Shown: positions 43,629-50,609 of the stretch, piece after piece
Layout: each line of letters begins with the position of its first letter
Position numbering within the stretch: position 1 is the stretch's first letter
Assembly (NCBI GenBank): GCA_031261425.1
Contig: JAISJR010000073.1
Location: forward strand, 1 to 62,451
From: Planctomycetota bacterium
Lineage (GTDB): Bacteria > Planctomycetota > SZUA-567
DNA length: 62,451 nt
Reading direction: 5' to 3'
Made by a program: the position numbers and the translations under genes
Notes under the pieces: model-generated
Told to the model about the DNA's origin: nothing
Databases searched by the model: none
What the model saw: the letters and a program-made list of their open reading frames with translations, nothing else

Positions 43629-43745
43629 CCGCGAAGCGGCAGAGCATAACAGCCCAGCCCAAAGGAAAATCGGCTCTATCGATTTTCCGGCGGGCTGGGA
43701 GCGCGTTGTCGGAAAAATGTCGGCGCTCTGTAAGAGCAATGCAAC
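43629..43745. repeat. Left flank of Y1 transposase, family C inner type (C5 left)
   Basis: CCGCGAAGCGGCAGAGCATA, CAGCCCAGCCCAAAGG...CCGGCGGGCTGGG, and GCGCTCTGTAAGAGCAATGC ending one codon from the transposase stop. Confidence 0.85.
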
Positions 43746-44192
43746 TTATGAAAAAATATAACGTTCATCAAACTCAACGTTATGTTTTTTCAATAACGAC
43801 CGTAACTCGTCCGTGAATGACCGTCGCCGGTGATGTTCTTGTTGATTATGAATGTATTTCGCCACCGTCGTTACCTTGGACTCGCTTACCGAGAACGCGC
43901 CATAACCGTTTTGCCAAGCAAAATCTCGCCAGCCACGCGCTTTTAGCCACCGCGACGAGCCGCGTTTCATATCCTCAATCACTTTGGCGACCGTAACGGT
44001 GCGCGATAAAATAATCAGCGCGTGTAAATGGTCAGCCGTGCCGCCGACCGCCACCGTAATACATGCCAATTTATTCAGAATCCCGACGGTGTAAGCATAA
44101 AGGTCAGGTCGAATGGTTTCGTCCAAAACGGAAGCGCGATTTTGGACGCTATAAACAACGTGGATATTTATTTTCGCCAACGATTGCGACAT
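43746..44192 (-). mobile_element. Y1/IS200-like (REP-associated) transposase gene
   Basis: A 148-residue Y1 (HUH) transposase of the RAYT/TnpA_REP group. The HUH metal site is DHLHAL (about residues 53-58) and the catalytic Tyr is in AKYIHNQQEHH (about 112). SSRWLKARGW and GYGAFSVSES are typical of the group. These enzymes nick and join single-stranded hairpin DNA. Both sides carry matching palindromic sequence in inverted order (43629-43745 and 44205-44311), which is the plan of the inner family C elements elsewhere. The frame is intact, so the element may be active. Start at 44192 with AGAAAG upstream. Confidence 0.9.
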
Positions 44193-44204
44193 TTCTTTCT
44201 CCGT

Positions 44205-44311
44205 CCACTGCCCTTGCAGGGCGCAATATTATTTTTTGCGCTCCATTACCCAGCCCGCCGCTTCGCTTTGGGCTGGGCTGTTATGCTCTGCCGCTTCGCG
44301 GCGCAAATAAC
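44205..44311. repeat. Right flank of Y1 transposase, family C inner type (C5 right)
   Basis: CCACTGCCCTTGCAGGGCGC, then CCCAGCCCGCCGCTTCGCTT, GGGCTGGGCTGTTATGCTCT and GCCGCTTCGCGGC, mirroring the left flank. Confidence 0.85.
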
Positions 44312-44403
44312 GGAAAATTATAGAATCGGCAACGCGACGGCGTTGCTATGGTCGTCGATAGTGGTTGGGAACGAAATCGTCGCCATCGTCTTTCCCTTTT
44401 TGT

Positions 44404-45303
44404 TTATTTCCGAACGTGATTGCGGTCGCCGCCGATGTTGTCGGCGGCTTCTTTGCCCGCCGGGGCGTTCCCGCCAACGCTCGGCAATTGTTCGCCTCGC
44501 GTCGCCGCCGCCTCCCACAGTTTTATTCTTAATCCATTAGGATTGCCGTCTTTGGTGTCGCTCCCATAACTCCAAAGTTCCGGCGTCAAACGTTCTCGCG
44601 TCAAATTAGTTACCGGCGGCGCATACAGCGCACTGTCCATATTGTTGAAATTAGTTTGAGGATTGCCGTTGGCGTCACACCACATCGTATCGCCGCCGCT
44701 CGGCTGGGTTTTTCCGCTGTAAAAAACGTTGGGAGATTTCAGCCCGTCTTTCCAATGCAACCAGTAAGCGAGCGGCATGCCATAAGTGTCAATAATCACG
44801 CCATCGGCTATATTCCCACCGCCGGCAGTCGCCGGTTTTTTCATCCCGCCGGAAGAAAGCCGCAATTCGCCTTTTTTGAGATAATCGCCATACCAAGTAT
44901 GAGGTTTATTCCGGTCAAATGGAGTTAAATCCGTTGGTATATCGACCGAATACATCGAAAGCGCCAACGCCAACGTATATGGACGTCCTTGATAAAAATT
45001 TTGTTCGCCGCGAGAAACTCGCTCGGTCGCGGAAGACGGACCTTGATTAAACGCCGAACGACCGAGCGTTTTCGCTGTGGTGCCGCCGCTAAACGCGGCT
45101 TCGGGTTCCATCTCAAACGGATAAACGCCAAAATCATTATAAAACATTTCGCCGGCGGTCAGAATTTTCGAGATTTCCGCCGCCTGCGCGTCGCGCATCG
45201 CCGATTTCCGCACACTGCTACCGACCGTAAAACCAATCGCCGCCAACAGCGCGATGATGAACACCACAATCAACATTTCGATGAGGGTAAAATGACGTTT
45301 CAT
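44404..45303 (-). CDS. GspG-like type II pseudopilin
   Basis: A 299-residue pseudopilin. Prepilin signal MKRHFTLIEMLIVVFIIALL with cleavage before Phe5 and Glu at mature position 5, then a long helix and a C-terminal globular domain with YGDYLKKGE, IDTYGMPLAYWLHW and a final DNIGGDRNH, a calcium-type loop seen in GspG-like proteins. It would be part of a type II secretion pseudopilus or a minor pilin. Identical start context to the next gene (CGGAGGTCTATCA before ATG), so the pair arose by duplication. Serves probably the GspE-type ATPase at 18.5 kb, as no local gsp genes exist. Confidence 0.88.
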   Translation of the reverse strand: MKRHFTLIEMLIVVFIIALLAAIGFTVGSSVRKSAMRDAQAAEISKILTAGEMFYNDFGVYPFEMEPEAAFSGGTTAKTLGRSAFNQGPSSATERVSRGEQNFYQGRPYTLALALSMYSVDIPTDLTPFDRNKPHTWYGDYLKKGELRLSSGGMKKPATAGGGNIADGVIIDTYGMPLAYWLHWKDGLKSPNVFYSGKTQPSGGDTMWCDANGNPQTNFNNMDSALYAPPVTNLTRERLTPELWSYGSDTKDGNPNGLRIKLWEAAATRGEQLPSVGGNAPAGKEAADNIGGDRNHVRK

Positions 45304-45351
45304 TGATAGACCTCCGTTTGTAGAGGCGTATCAATCACGTTACGCCCCGGA

Positions 45352-45636
45352 TTATTTTTTTATGCGGTTCACATCGCCGCCGATATTGTCGGTGTCGATA
45401 GGATGATTACTGTTGCAATTGTGGTTGCCGACCGCGTATTCCAACAGTTTCAGGCACGATTCCGTCGCATTCTTGTCCGCGCCGTCGCTCCAAATTTCCG
45501 GCGTGGGTTTTATCTTCCAATTCTTCAACTCTTCTTCTGTCTTCACGCCGCCCGGAAAATACAGCCAATAAGTCAGATTCCCGCCATAGAGGTCGATAAG
45601 GTTGTCGCCTGCGACCTTGATTTCACCCACGTTCAA
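45352..45636 (-). CDS. GspG-like pseudopilin, 3' part of a frameshifted gene
   Basis: C-terminal portion of the second pseudopilin: GEIKVAGDNLIDLYGGNLTY, WLYFPGG, PTPEIWSDGADKN and the terminal DNIGGDVNRIKK that parallels the end of the neighbouring paralogue. The ATG at 45636 is not a true start: the coding frame continues upstream as RGDYLNVGE..., through QGNLASAL, back to the homopolymer at 45722-45737. With 14 or 17 bases in that tract, the two halves would form a single protein of about 199 residues. Confidence 0.75.
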   Translation of the reverse strand: MNVGEIKVAGDNLIDLYGGNLTYWLYFPGGVKTEEELKNWKIKPTPEIWSDGADKNATESCLKLLEYAVGNHNCNSNHPIDTDNIGGDVNRIKK

Positions 45637-45659
45637 ATAATCGCCCCGTAAGGCGCTCG

Positions 45660-45950
45660 CTAAATTGCCCTGATTGTGCCGTTGCGGCGCTTGCCGTGCT
45701 GGGTCGCGAGTCCAATTTTGCGGGGGGGGGGGGGGGGAGTAATTTCGCCGGATAGTAATTCCGTCGGATAAACGCCGTAATCGACTTCGTATTTGGCGCA
45801 GGCGGTTAGGATTTTGGCGAGTTCCGCCGCTTGCGCGTCGCGCATCGCCGCCCGCCGGACGCTACCGCCCACGGAAAAACCAATCCCCGCCAATAACGCG
45901 ATGATGAACACCACCACCAACATTTCGATTAGGGTAAAATGACGTTTCAT
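45660..45950 (-). CDS. GspG-like pseudopilin, 5' part of a frameshifted gene
   Basis: N-terminal portion: MKRHFTLIEMLVVVFIIALL signal, the conserved AAMRDAQAAELAKILTAC helix and DYGVYPTELLSGE. It then enters five Pro codons encoded by the C16 tract (minus strand), after which the frame is out of register and stops at 45660. Start context CGGAGGTCTATCA is identical to the paralogue. In the present state it would give a 96-residue truncated pilin with a membrane helix but no globular domain. Confidence 0.78.
   Translation of the reverse strand: MKRHFTLIEMLVVVFIIALLAGIGFSVGGSVRRAAMRDAQAAELAKILTACAKYEVDYGVYPTELLSGEITPPPPPRKIGLATQHGKRRNGTIRAI
45722..45737 (+). repeat. Poly-G tract (G16) at frameshift
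   Basis: Sixteen consecutive G (C on the coding strand). Frame analysis shows that 14 or 17 would join the two pseudopilin halves. Confidence 0.9.
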
Positions 45951-45974
45951 TGATAGACCTCCGGTGAGGGGACA

Positions 45975-46083
45975 GGGGAAAGTTAGCGTTAAAAGTTGAA
46001 AAATAAGAATTTAAGGGGTTAAGAATTTTAAGAAGCGTAAGGGCGCAATGTTCAACGCTTAACTATAAACTTTCAACTCTGTT
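45975..46083. repeat. Heptamer arrays, mixed units
   Basis: GTTAAAAGTTGAAAAATAAG and AATTTAAGGGGTTAAGAATT units, then AACTATAAACTTTCAACTCT. Sits downstream of vapC. Confidence 0.6.
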
Positions 46084-46093
46084 CTCGCGCAAT

Positions 46094-46516
46094 TCACGAA
46101 ATTTCCAAATCAAAAAGCGTCCAATCGCGCACCGGCAAATTGGCGATAGACGCAAAATGTTTGCGATTGTTCGTTACTAACGTGAATTTATGCTTCCGGC
46201 AAAACGCGGCGATTAAAATATCCGCGTCGCCGATAGCCAGTCCGCGCTTTCGCAAGTCCGCGTAAATTTCCGCCGCCGCGTCTAAAATATCGTTGTCTAA
46301 TTTTCCGACCGGACAATCGGCGCAAAATCGGACAAATTCGTTTAATTGCCGGTCGGCGCCAGCCGCTATGAGTCCGCGTTTTACCTCATAATAAGCCAGC
46401 GGCGCGACCAAAACTTGGGCGCCGGTTTCCAGAGCGCGACGGATATTCGCCGCCACGATTTCATTGCCGCGTAAGCGGAATGACACGATATTGGCGTCAA
46501 GAACAAAAGCGTTCAT
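46094..46516 (-). CDS. vapC: VapC-like PIN-domain toxin
   Basis: A 140-residue PIN ribonuclease. The acidic residues that hold magnesium are visible in FVLDANIVSF (start), APLAYYEVKRG and the GDADILIAAF motif. VapC toxins cut specific tRNAs or rRNA to arrest translation. The ATG at 46516 overlaps the antitoxin stop (ATGA), so the pair is translationally coupled; a GTG two codons upstream is less likely. The gene is full length, so this is the one apparently intact toxin in the island. Confidence 0.9.
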   Translation of the reverse strand: MNAFVLDANIVSFRLRGNEIVAANIRRALETGAQVLVAPLAYYEVKRGLIAAGADRQLNEFVRFCADCPVGKLDNDILDAAAEIYADLRKRGLAIGDADILIAAFCRKHKFTLVTNNRKHFASIANLPVRDWTLFDLEIS

Positions 46517-46743
46517 TTGCACATTTCTGAATTAAAATTGACGCCGGTCGCTAAAATTTCGTAAAACTCCGACGGCAAAGGGGCGGTCGCTTCCAATTGG
46601 CGCAACCGCGCCGTTTGCCGGTGTAATCTGGCTAATTTTCGCCGAATCTCTTCTTTGGATTGCGGACGCGCCGCTTGCGGGTGCGCCGCCGCCGCTCGCG
46701 AAACGGCGGTCGGGCTTATTTTTTTCAAGGTCAAGGTTTTCAT
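46513..46743 (-). CDS. VapB-like antitoxin
   Basis: A 76-residue protein starting MKTLTLKKISPTAV, with a basic helical centre (KEEIRRKLARLHRQTARLRQLE) and an acidic/aromatic tail (LPSEFYEILATG) of the kind that plugs the PIN active site. The role is inferred from its overlap with vapC; no clear DNA-binding fold is visible. AAGGAGCG precedes the start, and the upstream gap has a heptamer array. Confidence 0.75.
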   Translation of the reverse strand: MKTLTLKKISPTAVSRAAAAHPQAARPQSKEEIRRKLARLHRQTARLRQLEATAPLPSEFYEILATGVNFNSEMCK

Positions 46744-46744
46744 C

Positions 46745-46856
46745 GAACGCTCCTTAAAAATAAGAATTTAAGGGAGGTAAGAATTTTAAGGGTTTTAAGA
46801 AGCGCAAGCGCGCAAAACTTAACTTTTAACTCTCAACTCTAAACTTTCAACTCTGT
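46745..46856. repeat. Heptamer arrays with GCGCAAGCGCGC core
   Basis: AAATAAGAATTTAAGGGAGG units, a GAAGCGCAAGCGCGC core and CAACTCT units. It overlaps the Nudix stop codon. Confidence 0.65.
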
Positions 46857-47416
46857 TCTTGCCGTCCCGCCAACATCCCCCGCAAAAACGCCATAACGCG
46901 GCTGTCGAACACGCTGTTTTTTTCCAATTCGCGCCGGATAAACGCCGCGATGTCGGCGCGCGGTAAAACGATATTTTCGATAAATTCGCCCTCGTCCGGT
47001 TGCGGCGCGCACGGCGCGTCGTCGTCGATTTCAACCCAGACCTGATAATTCGCCTCGCTCGACAGCCCCGGCGTGTTGCACGTCGGCGGCAAGACCTCGA
47101 CCACGCGGCAGGCGTAACCGGTTTCTTCTTGCATTTCACGGATTGCCGCGACGGCGGGCGTTTCGCCTTTTTCCATCAAACCGGCGGGAAATTCGATGAC
47201 CAAATTATCCACCGGCGGACGGTATTCGCGCACCAACAACAGCGTGTTCGACGGCTTGAAAAACGGAATCATCATCACCGCCGGCAACTCCCGCGCCCGC
47301 TCGACCGTTTCCCACAGCCGCTCTTTGCCCGTCGCGTCGGTCCACGTGAGCGTTTCGTATTTGATAAATTTTCCGGCGTAATTGGTTACGCGCGATTGCA
47401 ACTTGGGGGCGGGCAT
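46847..47416 (-). CDS. Nudix hydrolase, ADP-ribose pyrophosphatase-like
   Basis: A 189-residue Nudix enzyme. The Nudix box GLMEKGETPAVAAIREMQEE...G is complete (about residues 78-101), preceded by the ADPRase-type NLVIEFPAG. It probably hydrolyses ADP-ribose or a related nucleotide-sugar to AMP plus the sugar phosphate. Start at 47416 (MPAPKLQSR) follows AGGAGAA; a longer frame upstream is a shadow of the YgiT gene. The last residues EQS are encoded by a heptamer array. Confidence 0.9.
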   Translation of the reverse strand: MPAPKLQSRVTNYAGKFIKYETLTWTDATGKERLWETVERARELPAVMMIPFFKPSNTLLLVREYRPPVDNLVIEFPAGLMEKGETPAVAAIREMQEETGYACRVVEVLPPTCNTPGLSSEANYQVWVEIDDDAPCAPQPDEGEFIENIVLPRADIAAFIRRELEKNSVFDSRVMAFLRGMLAGRQEQS

Positions 47417-47445
47417 AAAATTCTCCTGTTTGAGTTGCGGCGCGG

Positions 47446-47679
47446 TTACGCCGCGTGTTCGGGATAATTTACCACCGCGACTTCGGCAATCATCGCGCCG
47501 ATAATCCGGTTCACAATTGCTTCCAATTGCGCCGCCACCGTCCCGGAATACCAGACGTTGCCGCACTCGGTGCAAACCGCCGCCGGCACGTTGCGGATAA
47601 CAATCACCGAACGGTCGATGTCTTCGGTGTAAGTAACTTTTTGGCTTTGCGTTTCCGCCTTGCAAATTCCGCATTGCAT
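47446..47679 (-). CDS. YgiT-type zinc-finger antitoxin
   Basis: A 77-residue protein with two CxxC pairs (CGIC at 3-6, CTECG at about 37-41) and the VRNVPAAVCTECGNVWYSG pattern of YgiT-type (MqsA N-terminal-like) domains. These are usually encoded right after a DUF4258 toxin; here only the end of such a toxin remains upstream, so this antitoxin is an orphan. AGGAGA eight bases upstream supports the start at 47679. Confidence 0.88.
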   Translation of the reverse strand: MQCGICKAETQSQKVTYTEDIDRSVIVIRNVPAAVCTECGNVWYSGTVAAQLEAIVNRIIGAMIAEVAVVNYPEHAA

Positions 47680-47683
47680 AGTT

Positions 47684-47791
47684 TTATCTCCTGCGAGTTT
47701 TGCCGTCGTTTTCCCGCTTTTCCGGCGCGGGGCGATAGGCGGTGATGATATACAACAAACCGTCGCCGATGCCGCAAACCACGTGTAAATT
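47684..47791 (-). pseudogene. 3' remnant of DUF4258 toxin
   Basis: In the frame ending at TAA 47684-47686 the DNA reads HVVCGIGDGLLYIITAYRPA and then PEKRENDGKTRRR, which matches the C-terminal style of DUF4258 toxins (ITVYxPxxxxWxxDxKTRR). The 5' part is absent; family B element B2 begins at about 47799. Confidence 0.7.
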
Positions 47792-47798
47792 GAAAAAC

Positions 47799-48090
47799 CT
47801 CCGACAGTCGCCCTGCAAGGGCGGAATATATTAGCCCAGGGTAAGCGACACGCTCTATCGTCGCGCCACCCTGGGTTGCGGTTCGCGAAGCGAACCATCC
47901 GACAGTCCCGCCGCGCGGTCTGCGGCGGCAAACGCCGCCTCCGGCGGCGAGAGCGGTTCGCCAAAACACGGCGAACCGTCCAATTTCGGTTGGCGCTTCG
48001 CGCCGCCTTTACCCAGGGTGGCGCGGCTGATAGAGCGTCGCCGCTTACCCTGGGCTAATATATTTCGCCCTTGCAGGGCGGCTGTCGGAG
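47799..48090. repeat. Family B palindromic element (B2)
   Basis: 292 bases with ends CTCCGACAGTCGCCC / GGCGGCTGTCGGAG, arms TTAGCCCAGGGTAAGCGACA and the inverse, and a hairpin-rich centre (GGTTCGCGAAGCGAACC, CGGCGGCAAACGCCGCCTCC). It lies between two toxin remnants. Confidence 0.9.
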
Positions 48091-48119
48091 ATTATTTTTA
48101 TTACCGTTCGTTTAGGCAT
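48091..48119 (-). pseudogene. 5' remnant of a toxin gene
   Basis: ATG at 48119 overlaps the UPF0175 stop (ATGCCTAA) and reads MPKRTVIKI, then ISDS at the very edge of element B2, where the frame is lost. UPF0175 genes are usually followed by a DUF3368 PIN toxin that starts in this way. Confidence 0.4.
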
Positions 48120-48345
48120 TGGCAATATCTTCTTTTAACTCGTCCGTATTTTGCGAAAACAGCGAGACGCCGTAAATGCCCAACGTTTCCGCGAATGCTC
48201 GTTTCGGCAAACCCGCCGCGTCAGCCGCTTGTCCCAACGATAACTCCTGCCTTTCGTATAACTTTGCCGCTAAAAACGTTTTGAGATACGTTTCACTGAC
48301 GTGGTGCAAGTCGGGCAGATTGATGTTTAATTGAACGGTTTGCAT
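48112..48345 (-). CDS. UPF0175-family antitoxin
   Basis: A 77-residue protein with the UPF0175 pattern: LKTFLAAKLYERQELSLGQAA, then AGLPKRAFAETLGIYGVSLF. Members are small helix-turn-helix antitoxins paired with DUF3368 PIN toxins. The toxin is missing except for a few codons, so this antitoxin is probably an orphan that may still repress or neutralise relatives. AAGGAAA upstream of the ATG at 48345. Confidence 0.85.
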   Translation of the reverse strand: MQTVQLNINLPDLHHVSETYLKTFLAAKLYERQELSLGQAADAAGLPKRAFAETLGIYGVSLFSQNTDELKEDIANA

Positions 48346-48365
48346 ACGGGTTTCCTTTTTCAACT

Positions 48366-49355
48366 TTACAAATCCCCGCCGCCAATTACGGCGATAATCA
48401 GCGGAATTTCCCGCCGGATACGCTCCCACGTGAACGGGCGCCGTCCGCTCGTCGTGCCGGTTAAATTGCCCGCGGCGTCAAATTCGCCCTGCATAGTAAT
48501 CAGCGGGCGGTCCGGCGCGGACAACATTCCGTGCCGCAAATCGCGGAAATAAACGCGCTCGCCGTCGTCTTTCACCACATACGCCCGACCGGAGTGCGCG
48601 AGCCAATCGCGCAGTCGCGGACTGTTCAATAATTCGCGCGTCCGCGGCGTGTCGTCGGAAGTCAAATGCTCCGTCCATAATACCCGCTTGCGCCACGCAT
48701 CGACATAGACCACCGTCGCCTCGCGCCCGTTCATTTGCGTGCAACGCCAGAGGAGATTCGTGCCGATGAGCGGATTGGCGCGCGTCAAACCCGCGCCTTG
48801 CAACGGCGCCACGGTCAGCGCCCGCTCGCCTAAATACCAGCCCGCGCCGAGATACGCGCCGCACCAAATCAACGCCGCGACGACCGCGACGCGCTGAATT
48901 TTGCGTAGCGAAACGCGGTTGAACATTAAAAAAACGACGACGAAAAGTAGCGGCAAACTAAACAGCGGGTCAACCACCGCAATCGCGTCAATCGCGTCGA
49001 GCCGGTCGGAAAACGGCAAAAACAGGCGCGTGCCGAAACTGTTCAATAAATCCAACAGCGGATGCGAAAACAACGCCGCCGCCACGACGACGAGCAGACG
49101 GCGATAACCGATTTTTGGGTCGTTCGCCCACCACAGTTTTTTCGCGAGGAGCGCGAGCAACGGCGCGGCGAGCGCCAAATAAAAAAACGAATGGGTTTCG
49201 GCGCGGTGGCGAATCAGCGAGCGGAAAAATAAATCGGCGTCCGGCAACACCGCGACGACGGCGCACGTCAGCGCCATTTTCCGCCGCGCCGCCGCGACCG
49301 GCGTCAGAGCGGCGCCGAGCGTGGCGCCGAGCAAGCCGTGGGTGATGGTGTCCAT
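48366..49355 (-). CDS. DUF457 (YdjM-type) membrane metal-dependent hydrolase
   Basis: A 329-residue membrane protein beginning MDTITHGLLGATLG with the conserved His of the DUF457 family, then LPDADLFFRSL, RAETHSFFYL and SHPLLDLLNSFGTRL, which supply the His/Asp metal site. Four to five helices lie within the first 185 residues, and a soluble domain of about 140 residues follows. Related E. coli YdjM is LexA-regulated and of unknown substrate. No LexA box was recognised here. Start at 49355 in an array-rich leader. Confidence 0.88.
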   Translation of the reverse strand: MDTITHGLLGATLGAALTPVAAARRKMALTCAVVAVLPDADLFFRSLIRHRAETHSFFYLALAAPLLALLAKKLWWANDPKIGYRRLLVVVAAALFSHPLLDLLNSFGTRLFLPFSDRLDAIDAIAVVDPLFSLPLLFVVVFLMFNRVSLRKIQRVAVVAALIWCGAYLGAGWYLGERALTVAPLQGAGLTRANPLIGTNLLWRCTQMNGREATVVYVDAWRKRVLWTEHLTSDDTPRTRELLNSPRLRDWLAHSGRAYVVKDDGERVYFRDLRHGMLSAPDRPLITMQGEFDAAGNLTGTTSGRRPFTWERIRREIPLIIAVIGGGDL

Positions 49356-49359
49356 TATT

Positions 49360-49445
49360 TTAGAGTTTAGAGTTGAGAGAGCGGATTTCAGAGTTGAGAG
49401 ATTAGAGTTTAGACGCTCAACTCTAAACTCTAAACTCTAAACTCT
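49360..49445. repeat. Opposed heptamer arrays
   Basis: TTAGAGTTTAGAGTTGAGAG on the left and CTCAACTCTAAACTCTAAAC on the right. The right arm encodes the end of PurC on the minus strand. Confidence 0.8.
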
Positions 49446-50361
49446 TTCCAGTGAGCCGCTCGAACGCTTCGACATACTTGGCGGTGGTTTGGGCGACGAC
49501 CGCCGCCGGCAGGCGCGGCGCGGGCGGCTGTTTGTTCCAGCCGCAACTTTCCAAATAATCGCGGACAAATTGTTTGTCGAACGACGGCGGATTTTTGCCG
49601 ACCGCGTAGGTGTCCGTCGCCCAAAAACGCGAACTGTCCGGCGTCAACACTTCGTCAATCAAAATCAACTCGTCGTCGTCCGACAGTCCGAATTCAAATT
49701 TTGTGTCGGCGATGATGATGCCTTGGGTCAGCGCGTAATCCGCCGCCGCCGCGTAAAGGGCTAAGGTTTTCTCGCGGACTTTTTCCGCGAGGGCGTCGCC
49801 CAAAATTTTCCGCGTTTGCGCGAAGTCGATATTTTCGTCGTGCGCGCCCTGTTCGGCTTTGGTCGAGGGCGTGAACAGCGGCGCGGGCAGTTTGCCCGCT
49901 TGCGGCAAACCGGACGGCAATTTTTGTCCGCTCACCGTGCCGGATTTTTGGTATTCGCTCCAACCGCTCCCGACGAGATAGCCGCGCGCGATACATTCGA
50001 CCGGCAACGGGCGGGCTTTTTTGACGAGCATCGACCGTCCGCGCAAATGCCGTTGCAGTTGCGGCAAAATCGGCAACGCGGAAATATCCTCGCTCAAAAA
50101 ATGGTGCGGCATAACGGACGCGAGCCGGTCAAACCAGAACAAACTGATTTGCGTGAGCGCGCGCCCCTTTTGCGGAATCGGCGGTTCCAGCACGAAATCA
50201 AACGCGCTGATGCGGTCGGTGGTGATGATGAGCAGACGGTCGCCGACGTCGTAAATATCGCGGACTTTGCCGCGATTGACGAGTTTCATTCCGGGAATGT
50301 CGGTGTGCGCCAACGTCGCCGGCAAAGATGCGTCGCCGTCGGGAAGTTCGTAGGTGGGCAT
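49423..50361 (-). CDS. purC: Phosphoribosylaminoimidazole-succinocarboxamide synthase
   Basis: A 312-residue SAICAR synthase that joins CAIR and aspartate with ATP in purine synthesis. It is of the longer (about 300-residue) type: RGKVRDIYDVGDRLLIITTD, RISAFDFVLEPPIPQKGRAL, the VECIARGYLVGSGW segment, and DTKFEFG...LIDEVLTPDSSRFW. Start at 50361 with GAGGA upstream. The C-terminal SLEFRV is encoded by a heptamer array. No other pur genes are near. Confidence 0.96.
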   Translation of the reverse strand: MPTYELPDGDASLPATLAHTDIPGMKLVNRGKVRDIYDVGDRLLIITTDRISAFDFVLEPPIPQKGRALTQISLFWFDRLASVMPHHFLSEDISALPILPQLQRHLRGRSMLVKKARPLPVECIARGYLVGSGWSEYQKSGTVSGQKLPSGLPQAGKLPAPLFTPSTKAEQGAHDENIDFAQTRKILGDALAEKVREKTLALYAAAADYALTQGIIIADTKFEFGLSDDDELILIDEVLTPDSSRFWATDTYAVGKNPPSFDKQFVRDYLESCGWNKQPPAPRLPAAVVAQTTAKYVEAFERLTGKSLEFRV

Positions 50362-50390
50362 AGGGGTGTCCTCGACAAGAGAAATTTAAC

Positions 50391-50483
50391 GCGGGAAGTA
50401 TTCATAAAAAACGGCGCATTGCCATAACTTCCCGCGCGGCAAAGATGAAACGGCGACGGAATTTTGCTTTTGTCGCTTTGCCG
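50391..50483. promoter_or_regulatory. Inverted repeats in purC/TadE divergent gap
   Basis: Two inverted pairs: GCGGGAAGT (50391-50399) with ACTTCCCGC (50427-50435), and CGGCAAAG (50437-50444) with CTTTGCCG (50476-50483). They lie between the divergent purC and TadE-like genes and could be operators or hairpins; no -10/-35 pair was convincing. Confidence 0.4.
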
Positions 50484-50609
50484 CATTGTTTATCGCGAGA
50501 AAAATTTTATCTTTATTTCGCTAATTATTTCGCGACAAGTGTATTCCCCGTTTCCGAAAAAACGATTAAACTTCTCCCTCCCGAAAAATTCCACACGTAA
50601 AAATCTGAA

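Noticed and set aside
47687-47969. Longer version of the YgiT-type protein
   Set aside because: The extra residues are translated from repeat B2 and the toxin remnant in the wrong frame; AGGAGA before 47679 fixes the start.
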